From Ruegeria_B marisflavi (GTDB lineage: Bacteria; Pseudomonadota; Alphaproteobacteria; Rhodobacterales; Rhodobacteraceae): a DNA stretch of 64,000 bases. Within the stretch, counting starts at the first letter, position 1. Every line of letters starts with the position of its first letter. Positions 31,609 to 41,785 of the stretch are shown here, piece after piece. The stretch spans positions 1 to 64,000 of the forward strand of contig NZ_JAOVQN010000009.1 in the NCBI RefSeq assembly GCF_025673445.1. Direction: 5' to 3'. A program made the position numbers and the translations under genes. Under the pieces are notes generated by a model, which worked only from the letters and a program-made list of their open reading frames with translations, did not search any database and was not told where the DNA came from.

Positions 31609-33753
31609 TCAGGCCAGGGCGCGGCCCTCGGCCACGTGTTTCCTCAGGATCTCGGGCGGCGCGAACCGGTCTCCGTATTTGCCCGCCAGTTCCTCGCACC
31701 GGGCCAGGAACCGGGCCGGGCCATAGGTGTTGACGTACTGGATGTATCCGCCGGTATGAATCGGCGCGCCGATTCCCAGGATCGAGCCGATATTGCCATC
31801 CTCGACCGTGCGCAGCACGCCTTCCTCCAGACAGCGCAGGCTTTCCAGCACTGCGCGGAACAGGATGCGGTCCTTGATATCGGCGTCAGGGATATCGGCC
31901 CCTTCCTTGCGCCAGGCGGCCAACCCCGGCCAGATCGTCTTGCCCTGTTCGTCATAGTCATAGAACCCCTTGCCGGTGGCACGACCATGGCGACCGTGCT
32001 GGCTGATCATTTCAGCCAGCATGGCGCGGGCGGCGGGGTTCTGTTCCTTGTCAGGGTCCAAAAGGCCCATTTCCACCTGGGTGTTGTAGATGTCGGTCAC
32101 CAGCTTGATCTGCACCTCGTCAAGCAGCGACAGCATGCCGGTGGGCATGCCGGTGAGGCGTGACAGGTTGTCGACGCGCACCGGGTCATGCCCCTCGGCC
32201 ACCAGTTCCACCGCCTCGATGATCTTGGTTCCGATGGTGCGCGAGGTGTAAAAGCCGGTGCTGTCACCCACGATGATCGGGGTCTTGCGGATCTGGCGGG
32301 CAAAGTCGAAGGCGCGCGCCAGCGTCTCGTCCGAGGTCTTCTCGCCCGCGATGATCTCCAACAGCGGCATCTTGTCGACGGGTGAAAAGAAATGCAGGCC
32401 GACGAAATTCTCGGGCCGCGCGGCGCCCGTGGCCAGCCGGGTGATCGGCAGGGTCGAGGTGTTGGACCCCCAGATGCCATTTTCGGCCAACAGCGTCTCA
32501 TGCTCGGCCAGCACCGCATCCTTGATGTCGATCTTTTCGAACACAGCCTCGATGATCAGGTCACAGCCTTTCAGGTCGTCGGCCTTGTTGGTCGGGGTGA
32601 TCAAGGCCAGCACCGCCTCGCGCTCCCCGGCGCTCATCCGGTCCTGTTTCATCCGCTTGTCCAAGAGAGTGGCGGTATAGGCCTTGCCGCGCTCGGCAGC
32701 TTCCATCGTCTGGTCCTTGAGCACCACGGGCAGCCCCGCCGTGGCGGCGGAATAGGCGATGCCCTGTCCCATCATGCCGGCGCCCAGGATGCCCAGGCGC
32801 TGCGCCTTGGAGGGCGGAACGCCTTTCGGCCGGCTGGCGCCGCCATTGACCTTGTTCATGCCAAAAAACAGCGTCTCGATCATGTTCTTGGTGCTGGCAA
32901 GCGGGGTCAGCGACACGAAACGGCGGCTTTCATACCGGGTCGCAGTGTCGAAATCGACCTTGCCCGCTGCCTCGGTCATGATGTCGAGGATACGCGCGGG
33001 CGCAGGCATCAGCCCGCGCGTCTTTTTGTAGAGCATCGCGGCGGCACCCGCGATGCGGGTCATGTTATGCGGCGCGGTCGATGGTCCGCCGGGGATCTTG
33101 TAGCCCTTGGTATCCCAGGGCTGGGTCACCGCCGCCGCATCCCCCTGCACCGACAGGATAAATTCCTTAGCGCGGGTCAGGAGTTGATCAGCAGGCACCA
33201 CCTCGTGGATCAGCCCGGCCTTCAGCGCCTTGTCGGGCGACACCTGCCGCCCTTCGAGCAGGAATGGCATCGCGCCTTCCAGCCCCAGCATCCAGGTCAG
33301 GCGCACGACGCCGCCGCCGCCGGGCAACAGGCCCAGCGTGACCTCGGGCAGGCCGATCTTGGTTTTCGGATTGTCGGCGGCGATACGATGATTGCAGGCC
33401 AGACAGATCTCGAACCCGCCACCCAGTGCGGCGCCGTTGATCGCGGCGACATGGGGCACTGGCTGCTTTTCCATCCGCCGCATCACGGCCTTGGTCGCCT
33501 CGACCGATGCAAACAACGCCTCGACTCCTTCAGGCTCGATGCTTTTCAGCATCTTCAAATCGCCCCCGGCAAAGAAAGTGTCCTTGGCCGAGGTCCAGAT
33601 CACGCCTTTCAGCTCCGGTTCCGCCTCAAGCCGGTCCATGGTCGCGGCAAAGAGCGGCCAGAACTCGGCATTCATCGCGTTGACCGGCCCGTCCATGTCC
33701 ATGGTCACGGTGACGATGCCATCGGCATCCTTTGTGTAGTGAAAGTCACCCAT
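31609..33753 (-). CDS. fadJ: bifunctional enoyl-CoA hydratase/3-hydroxyacyl-CoA dehydrogenase
   Basis: A 714-residue fatty-acid oxidation multienzyme. Residues 1-190 are a crotonase domain with GGGFEICLAC and LPEVTLGLLPGGGGVVRL (both catalytic Glu residues). About 310-500 form the NAD domain with LGILGAGMMGQGIAYSAATAG. About 500-714 is the C-terminal dehydrogenase domain. It performs the hydration and second oxidation of beta-oxidation. The thiolase gene is 12 bp upstream on the same strand, giving a standard pair. FadB and FadJ types cannot be fully separated here; the symbol is tentative. Confidence 0.92.
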   Translation of the reverse strand: MGDFHYTKDADGIVTVTMDMDGPVNAMNAEFWPLFAATMDRLEAEPELKGVIWTSAKDTFFAGGDLKMLKSIEPEGVEALFASVEATKAVMRRMEKQPVPHVAAINGAALGGGFEICLACNHRIAADNPKTKIGLPEVTLGLLPGGGGVVRLTWMLGLEGAMPFLLEGRQVSPDKALKAGLIHEVVPADQLLTRAKEFILSVQGDAAAVTQPWDTKGYKIPGGPSTAPHNMTRIAGAAAMLYKKTRGLMPAPARILDIMTEAAGKVDFDTATRYESRRFVSLTPLASTKNMIETLFFGMNKVNGGASRPKGVPPSKAQRLGILGAGMMGQGIAYSAATAGLPVVLKDQTMEAAERGKAYTATLLDKRMKQDRMSAGEREAVLALITPTNKADDLKGCDLIIEAVFEKIDIKDAVLAEHETLLAENGIWGSNTSTLPITRLATGAARPENFVGLHFFSPVDKMPLLEIIAGEKTSDETLARAFDFARQIRKTPIIVGDSTGFYTSRTIGTKIIEAVELVAEGHDPVRVDNLSRLTGMPTGMLSLLDEVQIKLVTDIYNTQVEMGLLDPDKEQNPAARAMLAEMISQHGRHGRATGKGFYDYDEQGKTIWPGLAAWRKEGADIPDADIKDRILFRAVLESLRCLEEGVLRTVEDGNIGSILGIGAPIHTGGYIQYVNTYGPARFLARCEELAGKYGDRFAPPEILRKHVAEGRALA

Positions 33754-33765
33754 TCTGCCGCTCCC

Positions 33766-34974
<1,209 letters not shown>

Positions 34975-35071
34975 GACCATTCCTCCTGAAGGTTTGGCGA
35001 CAGCCTAGGGGTGGGGGCGGTGCAAAAACAATGATCTGGCCGTGCAGAAAAATAGACATTAAGTGACAGGT

Positions 35072-36067
35072 ATGGCGGTCACGATCCCGGCGACGATTGT
35101 CGCCAACATCCTCGAAGGCGCGGTGGCGCGCGGGGCCGATCCGGCGGGTATTCTGGTGCGGGCGGGGCTGCCGGGTGTTGTCGGTGCGCTGGAGGCGCCG
35201 GATTTCGTGCTTCTGGTGAGGGCGGTGACGCTGACACTGGATGACGAACTGGCCGGATTGCAGCAGCGCCCGCAGCGGGTGGGGACACATGCGATCATGG
35301 CCGCCCATGTCAGCCATGCCGACACGCTGGGCGCGGCCTATGCCCGTGCGGCTACTTTCATGGACCTGATGGACAACTCCTTTCGCTATTCGCTGCGGGA
35401 GAACGGCGCCAACCTGCTGTTCGAGATGACGCGCATTCCGGGGCGCGAGGTACTCAATAACGCGGCGGTCGAGATGGTGCTGGTCTTGGTCAGCCGGATG
35501 CTGGCCTGGATGGTGGGCAATCGTGGCGCGATCAATGGCGCGTGGTTCGACTATCCCGCACCGGGTCATGCGTCGGCATATCGCGCCATGTTCCATCGGG
35601 CCCCGATGCAATTCGGACAGGCCGGCAGCGGGATTGCGATCCCGCTTTCGCTGTGCCGTCTGCCCGTCCTGCGGACCGAGGAGCAGGCCGCCGCCTATGC
35701 CCGGCGCACGCCGCTTGATGCGTTCCTGCCGCAAGATGGCACCGCTGGTCTGCCGCTGGAGGTCGCTGTTGCAGTCGAGACCCTGCTCAGCGCCGATGGG
35801 ACCTTGCCGGATATGGCGCTGATCGCGGCCACGCTGGGTATCGCGCCGCATACACTGCGCCGCCGTCTGAAACGCGACGGGGTCGATTACTCCGACATCC
35901 GCAAGCAGGTCCGGCGCGACATGGCCGTCAGGCTGCTGACAACAACCGACGCCGCGGTCGAAGAGATCGCCGAACGCACCGGGTTCAGCGAGGCAAGCGC
36001 CTTTATCCGCGCCTTTCGCAGCTGGACTGGGCTGACACCGCGCGCCTACCGGGTTTCAGAGTTCTGA
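35072..36067 (+). CDS. AraC-family regulator
   Basis: A 331-residue AraC regulator with an N-terminal arabinose-binding-like domain (about 15-200) and a C-terminal double helix-turn-helix (about 240-331: LGIAPHTLRRRLKRDG and AVEEIAERTGFSEASAFIRAFRSWTGLTPRAYR). The start may be ATG 35072 or GTG 35063. Divergence from the thiolase-multienzyme operon over 97 bp suggests it activates beta-oxidation in response to a fatty acid or an acyl-CoA. Confidence 0.87.
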   Translation: MAVTIPATIVANILEGAVARGADPAGILVRAGLPGVVGALEAPDFVLLVRAVTLTLDDELAGLQQRPQRVGTHAIMAAHVSHADTLGAAYARAATFMDLMDNSFRYSLRENGANLLFEMTRIPGREVLNNAAVEMVLVLVSRMLAWMVGNRGAINGAWFDYPAPGHASAYRAMFHRAPMQFGQAGSGIAIPLSLCRLPVLRTEEQAAAYARRTPLDAFLPQDGTAGLPLEVAVAVETLLSADGTLPDMALIAATLGIAPHTLRRRLKRDGVDYSDIRKQVRRDMAVRLLTTTDAAVEEIAERTGFSEASAFIRAFRSWTGLTPRAYRVSEF

Positions 36068-36085
36068 TCCGGCGGTTGCCCGGCC

Positions 36086-36418
36086 TTACTCGGTGCCGCA
36101 GAACAGCGAATAGAGCAGGCCGATCAGCTGTTCGGTATTGGTGTCCGACAACGAGTAGAAAACGGTCTTGCCTTCGCGGCGGGTAGAAACCAGCCCCTCT
36201 TCGCGCAGCCGGGCCAGCATCTGGCTGACGGCCGCCTGCCGGATGTCCAGCAGGTTTTCCAGTTGGCCCACCGATTTTTCGCCCGCCCCAAGGTGACACA
36301 AGATCATTAATCGCCCTTCGTGGGCGAGTGTCTTGAGAAAGGCGGCGGCATGTGCCGCGCGGCTTTCCATGTCTTGTGGTATCTCGGGTTTGATGAGTTG
36401 CGGGGTACTGAGCGTCAC
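36086..36418 (-). CDS. ArsR-family regulator, SqrR/BigR-like persulfide sensor
   Basis: A 110-residue ArsR/SmtB winged-helix protein starting at a GTG with AGGA 8 nt upstream. Residues run FLKTLAHEGRLMILCHLGAGEKSV and IRQAAVSQMLARLREEGLVSTRREGKTVFYSL. Cys41 and Cys107 are at exactly the numbers of the two redox cysteines of Rhodobacter capsulatus SqrR, which form a tetrasulfide link under sulfide stress. No ArsR arsenic motif (ELCVCDL) is present. No sulfide-oxidation gene is adjacent, so its targets lie elsewhere or are new. Confidence 0.85.
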   Translation of the reverse strand: MTLSTPQLIKPEIPQDMESRAAHAAAFLKTLAHEGRLMILCHLGAGEKSVGQLENLLDIRQAAVSQMLARLREEGLVSTRREGKTVFYSLSDTNTEQLIGLLYSLFCGTE

Positions 36419-36472
36419 GCCAATGGTCCTGTTGTATAACGGCGATAATATGCATCAAGGACCGGCAGGCTG

Positions 36473-37705
36473 TCACCCCTCCATTGCGGGGGCACCCCCC
36501 TGGAACGCGTTTCCGTTCAGATAGTCGCAGGGGGCTTCCTGCATGTTCAGATGCAGGTCATGGCCGGTAAACGGGTGTGCACGCGCAAGTTCCTCGTCGA
36601 CCTCGATCCCCAGGCCAGAGGCATCGGACGGAATCACAAATCCGTTATCGACCCGGATCGAGCCCTTGATCAGCGCATCGTGGAACGGTGTCTCGATGCT
36701 TTCAAGCAGCAGGATGTTCGGGATCGACGCCGCAAACTGGATGTTGGCCGCCCATTCGATCGGCCCCGCATAGAGGTGCGGCGCCATCTGCGCGTTGAAC
36801 AGCTCGGCGATGGCGGCGACCTTCTTCATCTCCCAGATGCCGCCCGCGCGCCCCAGTGCCGGTTGCAGGATCTCGGCCGCGCCCGCGCGCAGCACAGCGC
36901 CAAACTCGGCCTTGGTGGTCATGCGCTCACCGGTGGCCACCGGGATGCGCACATTGCGGGCGACGCGGGCCATATCCTCGATATTGTCGGGCGGGGTCGG
37001 TTCCTCGAACCAGAGCGGCGAGTAGGGCTCCAGCGCCTGTCCCAGCCGGATTGCGCCCGCGGTGTTGAACTGGCCGTGCGTGCCAAAGAGCAAGTCCGCC
37101 TTGTCGCCCACCGCTTCGCGGATTGCCTTGCAAAAGGCCACCGACAGGGCAATGTCGGTCATCGCGGGCATATGCCCGCCCCGGATGGTATAAGGTCCGG
37201 CCGGGTCGAATTTGACCGCCGTATAGCCCCGGCGTACCATTTCGGCGGCGCATTCGGCGGCCTGATCGGGCGAGGTCCAGAACGGGCCCTGCTCGTGATG
37301 CGGCAACGGGTAGAGATAGGTATAGGCGCGGATGCGCTCGTTCATCCGCCCGCCGATGAGGGCATGAACCGGCCGGTCGCGATCCTTGCCCAGGATGTCC
37401 CAACAGGCAATTTCCAGCCCCGAGAAGGCGCCCATCACGGTCAGGTCGGGCCGCTGGGTAAAGCCGCTGGAATAGGCGCGGCGGAACATCAACTCGATAT
37501 TCTCGGGGTTCTCGCCCGCCATGTGCCGGTCGAACACGTCGCGGATGACATGGGTCATCGCCTGCGGCCCAACGGACGAGGCATAACACTCGCCCCAGCC
37601 GGTGATGCCGGTATCGGTGGTCACCTTGACGAGGATCCAATAGCGCCCGCCCCAACCCGGTGCCGGGGGCGCTGTGACAATGATGTCGAGGTCTTGCAGA
37701 CGCAT
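36473..37705 (-). CDS. enolase-superfamily enzyme (mandelate racemase/muconate lactonizing family)
   Basis: A 410-residue enolase-superfamily protein. It has the KxD base in TAVKFDPAGPY, metal ligands E in LWFEEPTPPDN and E in VATGERMTTKAEF, and the His in MAPHLYAGPIEW. Where most relatives have Asp as the first metal ligand (as in VDFHGR), this one reads LFGTHGQF with Gly. The start at 37705 is preferred because AGGGAG precedes it. Substrate likely a sugar acid, for example galactonate-like, but not determinable. Confidence 0.85.
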   Translation of the reverse strand: MRLQDLDIIVTAPPAPGWGGRYWILVKVTTDTGITGWGECYASSVGPQAMTHVIRDVFDRHMAGENPENIELMFRRAYSSGFTQRPDLTVMGAFSGLEIACWDILGKDRDRPVHALIGGRMNERIRAYTYLYPLPHHEQGPFWTSPDQAAECAAEMVRRGYTAVKFDPAGPYTIRGGHMPAMTDIALSVAFCKAIREAVGDKADLLFGTHGQFNTAGAIRLGQALEPYSPLWFEEPTPPDNIEDMARVARNVRIPVATGERMTTKAEFGAVLRAGAAEILQPALGRAGGIWEMKKVAAIAELFNAQMAPHLYAGPIEWAANIQFAASIPNILLLESIETPFHDALIKGSIRVDNGFVIPSDASGLGIEVDEELARAHPFTGHDLHLNMQEAPCDYLNGNAFQGGAPAMEG

Positions 37706-37895
37706 ATGTGTCTCCCTTTTGCGGGCGAGGGTGCAGGTGGCTTGGCCGTTACGCAATACCGAATGCGGCAAGCGGTGTCGCCAATGCACTTTTGGCGCAA
37801 ATCGCTAACGCCACGTCTGGGGTGACTTGCCGTCAGGCTTTGGGCAGTCTGGCGCGGTGTCCATCAACCGACGGCGACACTGGGAGACGCATGTC

Positions 37896-39341
37896 ATGAT
37901 CAAACGCATTCTGGCCGGGCTGGCGCTGCTGCTGGTGATCCTTGTAGCGGTGATCGCCGTCAAGACGGTTCAATACCGGCCCGCGCAGGTTGCAGCGTCC
38001 GAGCCGTTCTCCGTTGGTGCCGATGTCGGTCAGGCGGCGCAGGATCTGGCCGAGGCCGTCCGGTTCCGCACCGTGTCCACGGATATGTCGCATCCGGATT
38101 TCCCGGGCTTCCTGGCGTTTCTCCAGGAAAGGTTCCCCGCCGTGCACCGGGTGATGCAGCGTACCCTGCTGGAGCCTGTGACACCGCTCTACAAGTGGCA
38201 GGGCACGAACCCGGACCTGCCGCCGGTGATGCTCGCGGCGCACTATGACGTGGTGCCGGTAACCGAAGACACATTGGGCGAATGGGACCATCCCCCCTTT
38301 GCCGGTGTGGTGGCCGATGGTTTCGTCTGGGGGCGCGGGACATTGGATAACAAGGGGGCGTTGATTGCCGCGTTGACTGCCGCCGAGAAGCTGATCAAGG
38401 ACGGGTTCACGCCGGAACGCACGATCTATTTCAGCTTTGGCGGGGATGAGGAAACCGGCGGTCTGGGGGCCATCGCGGTGGCCGATCACCTGCGCGGGCA
38501 GGGGGTGCAACTGGCCTGGGTGCTGGACGAGGGGTCGTTCGTGCTGGACAAGATCATCCCCGGCCTCGACGTGCCGGTGGCTAGTATCAATCTGGCGGAA
38601 AAGGGATATTTGACCATCCAGCTTGTCGCCCATGCCGAGGGCGGACATTCCTCGATGCCGCCACGTCAGACCGCTGTCGGGCAGTTGGCCCGCGCCGTGG
38701 CGCGCTTGCAGGAGGCCCCGATGCCCGGTGGGCTGACCGGGGTTTCGGCCGAGTTCTTCGATGCGCTCGGGCGCCATTTCACCCTCGACAAACGCGCCAT
38801 CTTTGCCAATCGCTGGTTGTTCGATCCGGTGCTCGAAGGCATCCTGTCAGGTTCGCCCTCGACCGATGCCATGCTGCGCACAACCACCGCGCCGACGATG
38901 CTCGAAGGCTCGCCCAAGGAAAATGTGCTGCCGACGCGGGCGGTGGCGACGATCAATTTCCGCCTGCATCCGCGTGACAGTATCGACGACGTTCTGGCGC
39001 ATGTAAAAACCGCGATAGACGACGAAAGGATCGAGATTGTTGCCGATCGTGACCTGGCCTCGCCCGCCTCGCCGGTGTCGGATTCGCAAGGCCCCGGGTT
39101 CAAGGATGTCGAGGCATCGATCCGCGAAGTGTTCGGCCCGATTGCATCGGTGCCGGGTCTGACCATCGCGGCAACCGATGCGCGCCACTATGCCAAGGCC
39201 GCAGATGCCGCCTATCGCATCAACCCGTTCCAGATCGAAGGCGATGACCTGGCCCGGTTCCACGGGATCGATGAGCGCCTGTCGATTGCCAACATCGAAC
39301 GCGGCATCAATTTCTATGCCGCGCTGATCGGCAGGCAATAA
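37896..39341 (+). CDS. M20-family membrane-anchored peptidase/amidohydrolase
   Basis: A 481-residue M20 metallopeptidase related to PM20D1. Residues 3-25 form a membrane anchor (ILAGLALLLVILVAVIAVKTV). Metal and catalytic residues are in MLAAHYDVVPV, WGRGTLDNKG and FSFGGDEETGG. A dimerisation domain follows (about 240-350). The family hydrolyses N-acyl amino acids or peptides. The start at 37896 has GGGAG 9 nt before it. It is divergent from the enolase-family gene and converges with a zinc alcohol dehydrogenase. Confidence 0.87.
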   Translation: MIKRILAGLALLLVILVAVIAVKTVQYRPAQVAASEPFSVGADVGQAAQDLAEAVRFRTVSTDMSHPDFPGFLAFLQERFPAVHRVMQRTLLEPVTPLYKWQGTNPDLPPVMLAAHYDVVPVTEDTLGEWDHPPFAGVVADGFVWGRGTLDNKGALIAALTAAEKLIKDGFTPERTIYFSFGGDEETGGLGAIAVADHLRGQGVQLAWVLDEGSFVLDKIIPGLDVPVASINLAEKGYLTIQLVAHAEGGHSSMPPRQTAVGQLARAVARLQEAPMPGGLTGVSAEFFDALGRHFTLDKRAIFANRWLFDPVLEGILSGSPSTDAMLRTTTAPTMLEGSPKENVLPTRAVATINFRLHPRDSIDDVLAHVKTAIDDERIEIVADRDLASPASPVSDSQGPGFKDVEASIREVFGPIASVPGLTIAATDARHYAKAADAAYRINPFQIEGDDLARFHGIDERLSIANIERGINFYAALIGRQ

Positions 39342-39347
39342 CGCCCC

Positions 39348-40439
39348 TCAGCGGTTGAACAGGATCACGTTGCGCTTTGCCGAGCCGGTCTTGGTGTCGG
39401 CAATCGCCTCGTTGATCTGCTCCAGCGTCCAGCGGCCCGAGATCAGCTCGTCCAGTTTCAGGCGGCCTTGCTGGTAGAGGTCGATCATCCACGGGATATC
39501 GCGCTGGATCACCACATCGCCCATCTTGGACCCGATGAAGCCATGGCCCTGGAAAGAGGCCCCCATCGGCTCGTATTGCGCCATGCCGCCCGAATGGGGC
39601 ATGCCGATCATCACCACCCGGCCGCCCCAGCCCAGGTACTTGGGCGCCTCGTCATAGGCACGCACGGCGCCGACCGTGACCAGCACCGCGTCCGCACCGC
39701 GCCCGCCAAGCGCCTTGTAGGCCGCGCGCCAGGGTTTCTGACCGGTCGCCAGAACGCCGTGGGTGGCGCCGAACGCGCGGGCGATTTCCAGCTTCTCTTC
39801 GGTCATGTCCACAGCGACGATGCGGCGTGCTCCCGCGATGCGAGCGCCCTGGATCGCATTCAGCCCGACACCGCCAGCACCGATCACCACCACATCCTGC
39901 CCGGCGCGCAGTTGCGCGGCATTGACCGCCGCGCCAACCCCGGTGATCACTCCGCAGGAGAGCAGACAGGCCACGTCCCGGCCCATATCGGCGGGTATCC
40001 TGACGATCTGGCGTTGGCTGACCACCACCTTTTCGGCAAAGGCCCCGCAAGCCATCGCCTGGAGCAGCGGCTGGTCGTCGGTGGTTCTGAGTGGCCCCTT
40101 GACCCCGTCATAGGGGCTTTCGCAGATCGTGGGCTTGCCACCGGCACAGTTGGGGCAGGTGCCGCAGGACCGGATCAGGGTCACCACCACCGGATCGCCA
40201 ATCTCGAACCCCTGCACGCCGGTGCCGACCGCGCTGATGGTTCCGGCTGCCTCGTGCCCATAGACCGCGGGCAGATGCCCGCCCCACGCGCCCTCGGCAT
40301 AGGAAATATCGGAATGGCAGATCGCGACCGCGTCCAGCGTCACCTCGACCTCGCCGGTGCGGGGCGGGGCCAGCAGGATGTCCTCGATCACCAAAGGTTC
40401 CTTGAACGCGTGGCATACGGCGGCACGGATGGTCTGCAT
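39348..40439 (-). CDS. zinc-dependent alcohol dehydrogenase (class III-like)
   Basis: A 363-residue MDR alcohol dehydrogenase. The catalytic zinc site is C41 (AICHSDI) and H62 (YGHEAAG), with a structural zinc in CGTCPNCAGGKPTIC; the cofactor Rossmann motif is VIGAGGVGLNAIQG. It oxidises an alcohol with NAD(P); the substrate is unknown. GGAG lies 9 nt before the ATG at 40439. It is followed by an unrelated exporter gene upstream on the same strand. Confidence 0.9.
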   Translation of the reverse strand: MQTIRAAVCHAFKEPLVIEDILLAPPRTGEVEVTLDAVAICHSDISYAEGAWGGHLPAVYGHEAAGTISAVGTGVQGFEIGDPVVVTLIRSCGTCPNCAGGKPTICESPYDGVKGPLRTTDDQPLLQAMACGAFAEKVVVSQRQIVRIPADMGRDVACLLSCGVITGVGAAVNAAQLRAGQDVVVIGAGGVGLNAIQGARIAGARRIVAVDMTEEKLEIARAFGATHGVLATGQKPWRAAYKALGGRGADAVLVTVGAVRAYDEAPKYLGWGGRVVMIGMPHSGGMAQYEPMGASFQGHGFIGSKMGDVVIQRDIPWMIDLYQQGRLKLDELISGRWTLEQINEAIADTKTGSAKRNVILFNR

Positions 40440-40525
40440 ACCTGTCTTCTCCCCGAAATGTTTTGCCGACAGGGTGAACGCTTGGGGTCCATGCCGCAAG
40501 GCGGAAACCGGCAGATACGTTTGTG

Positions 40526-41725
40526 TTACGCGGCGGCAGTTCTGGTGCGCAGAAAGATCACCAGCCCGCCCGCCATCAGGGCCAGCGCAACCAGAAAGGG
40601 CGCGCCGGGCAGATAGATCGGCGCATCCGGCCCGGTGAACCGGGCGAACACGCTGGCCATCAACAAGGGCGAGACGATCATCGACAGGGCATGCACTGCC
40701 GTCATCACGCCCTGCAACGCGCCCTGCTGGTCATCGGCCACGCTGCGCGACATGATCGCCTGCAAGGCGGGTGGCACGATCGCACCCATCGCGGTAATCG
40801 GGATCAGGATCAGCGCCAGCGTGCCGCTGGTGATGAAGGCCAGCGCGCCGAACCCGGCAAAGTCGAACACCTGGCCCCAGATCACCGTGCGCCTCTCGCC
40901 GATGCGGCGGGTGATATGTGGCAGCAGTCCGCCTTGGACGACGGCCATCAGGAACCCGAAGATCGCCAACGACAGGCCGATCATGCGCGGCGACCAACCA
41001 AACCGCTCTTGCGAGAAATAGGACCAGATCGCAGGATAGACATAGATCGCCACGGAATAGAGGAAATAGGCCCACAACAGCCCCTTGAGGCCGGGCACCT
41101 TGCCCAGCATCCGGAACGCGCCCAGCGGGTTGGCGCTGGACCAGTTGAAAGGCCGCCGGTTGGCGTCGGTCACCGTCTCGTTCATCACAAACAAACCAAG
41201 GATAAAGTTCAGCCCGGCCAGCACTGCCGCCGCCCAGAACGGGGCACGCGTGCCGAACTCACCCAGCAACCCGCCGACCAGCGGCCCGAGAACAAAGCCC
41301 AGGCCAAAGGCCGCGCCCAGCAGACCGAACCGGGCGGCCTTCTGCTCCGCAGAGGATACGTCGGCCATGTAAGCTGCGGCAGTGGAATGTGTGGCGGCAG
41401 TGATGCCCCCCGCCAGCCGCCCCAGCAGCAAGAGCCAGATCGTCCCGGCCAGCGCCATCACCACATAGTCGAGCGCCATGACGAAGAGTGATACCAGCAG
41501 CACCGGTCGCCGTCCCACCGCATCGCTGAGGCTGCCTACCGCCGGGGCAAAGAGGAACTGCATCGCCGCGAAAGCCGTGCTGAGGATACCGCCCCAGAAC
41601 GCGGCATCGGCCAGTGTGCCGCCCTGCACCTCGACGATCAGGTCGGGCATGATCGGCATGATCAGGCCAATACCCATCGCGTCGATCATCACCGTGATCA
41701 GGATAAAGAGGAAGGGCAGCCGCAT
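40526..41725 (-). CDS. MFS transporter, tetracycline-exporter-like
   Basis: A 399-residue major facilitator with about 12 hydrophobic segments. Motif A is GSLSDAVGRRPVLL between helices 2 and 3, and the helix 1 region MIDAMGIGLIMPIMPDL is TetA-like. It probably expels a hydrophobic drug or metabolite by proton antiport. Resistance to tetracycline is not implied: many environmental members have no such activity. No TetR-type regulator is directly beside it. Confidence 0.87.
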   Translation of the reverse strand: MRLPFLFILITVMIDAMGIGLIMPIMPDLIVEVQGGTLADAAFWGGILSTAFAAMQFLFAPAVGSLSDAVGRRPVLLVSLFVMALDYVVMALAGTIWLLLLGRLAGGITAATHSTAAAYMADVSSAEQKAARFGLLGAAFGLGFVLGPLVGGLLGEFGTRAPFWAAAVLAGLNFILGLFVMNETVTDANRRPFNWSSANPLGAFRMLGKVPGLKGLLWAYFLYSVAIYVYPAIWSYFSQERFGWSPRMIGLSLAIFGFLMAVVQGGLLPHITRRIGERRTVIWGQVFDFAGFGALAFITSGTLALILIPITAMGAIVPPALQAIMSRSVADDQQGALQGVMTAVHALSMIVSPLLMASVFARFTGPDAPIYLPGAPFLVALALMAGGLVIFLRTRTAAA

Positions 41726-41785
41726 TCTGAACCGTCCGGTTTAGTTTCCCGGACACTAGCCGGGCGCCCGGCGGTTGCAAACCCT

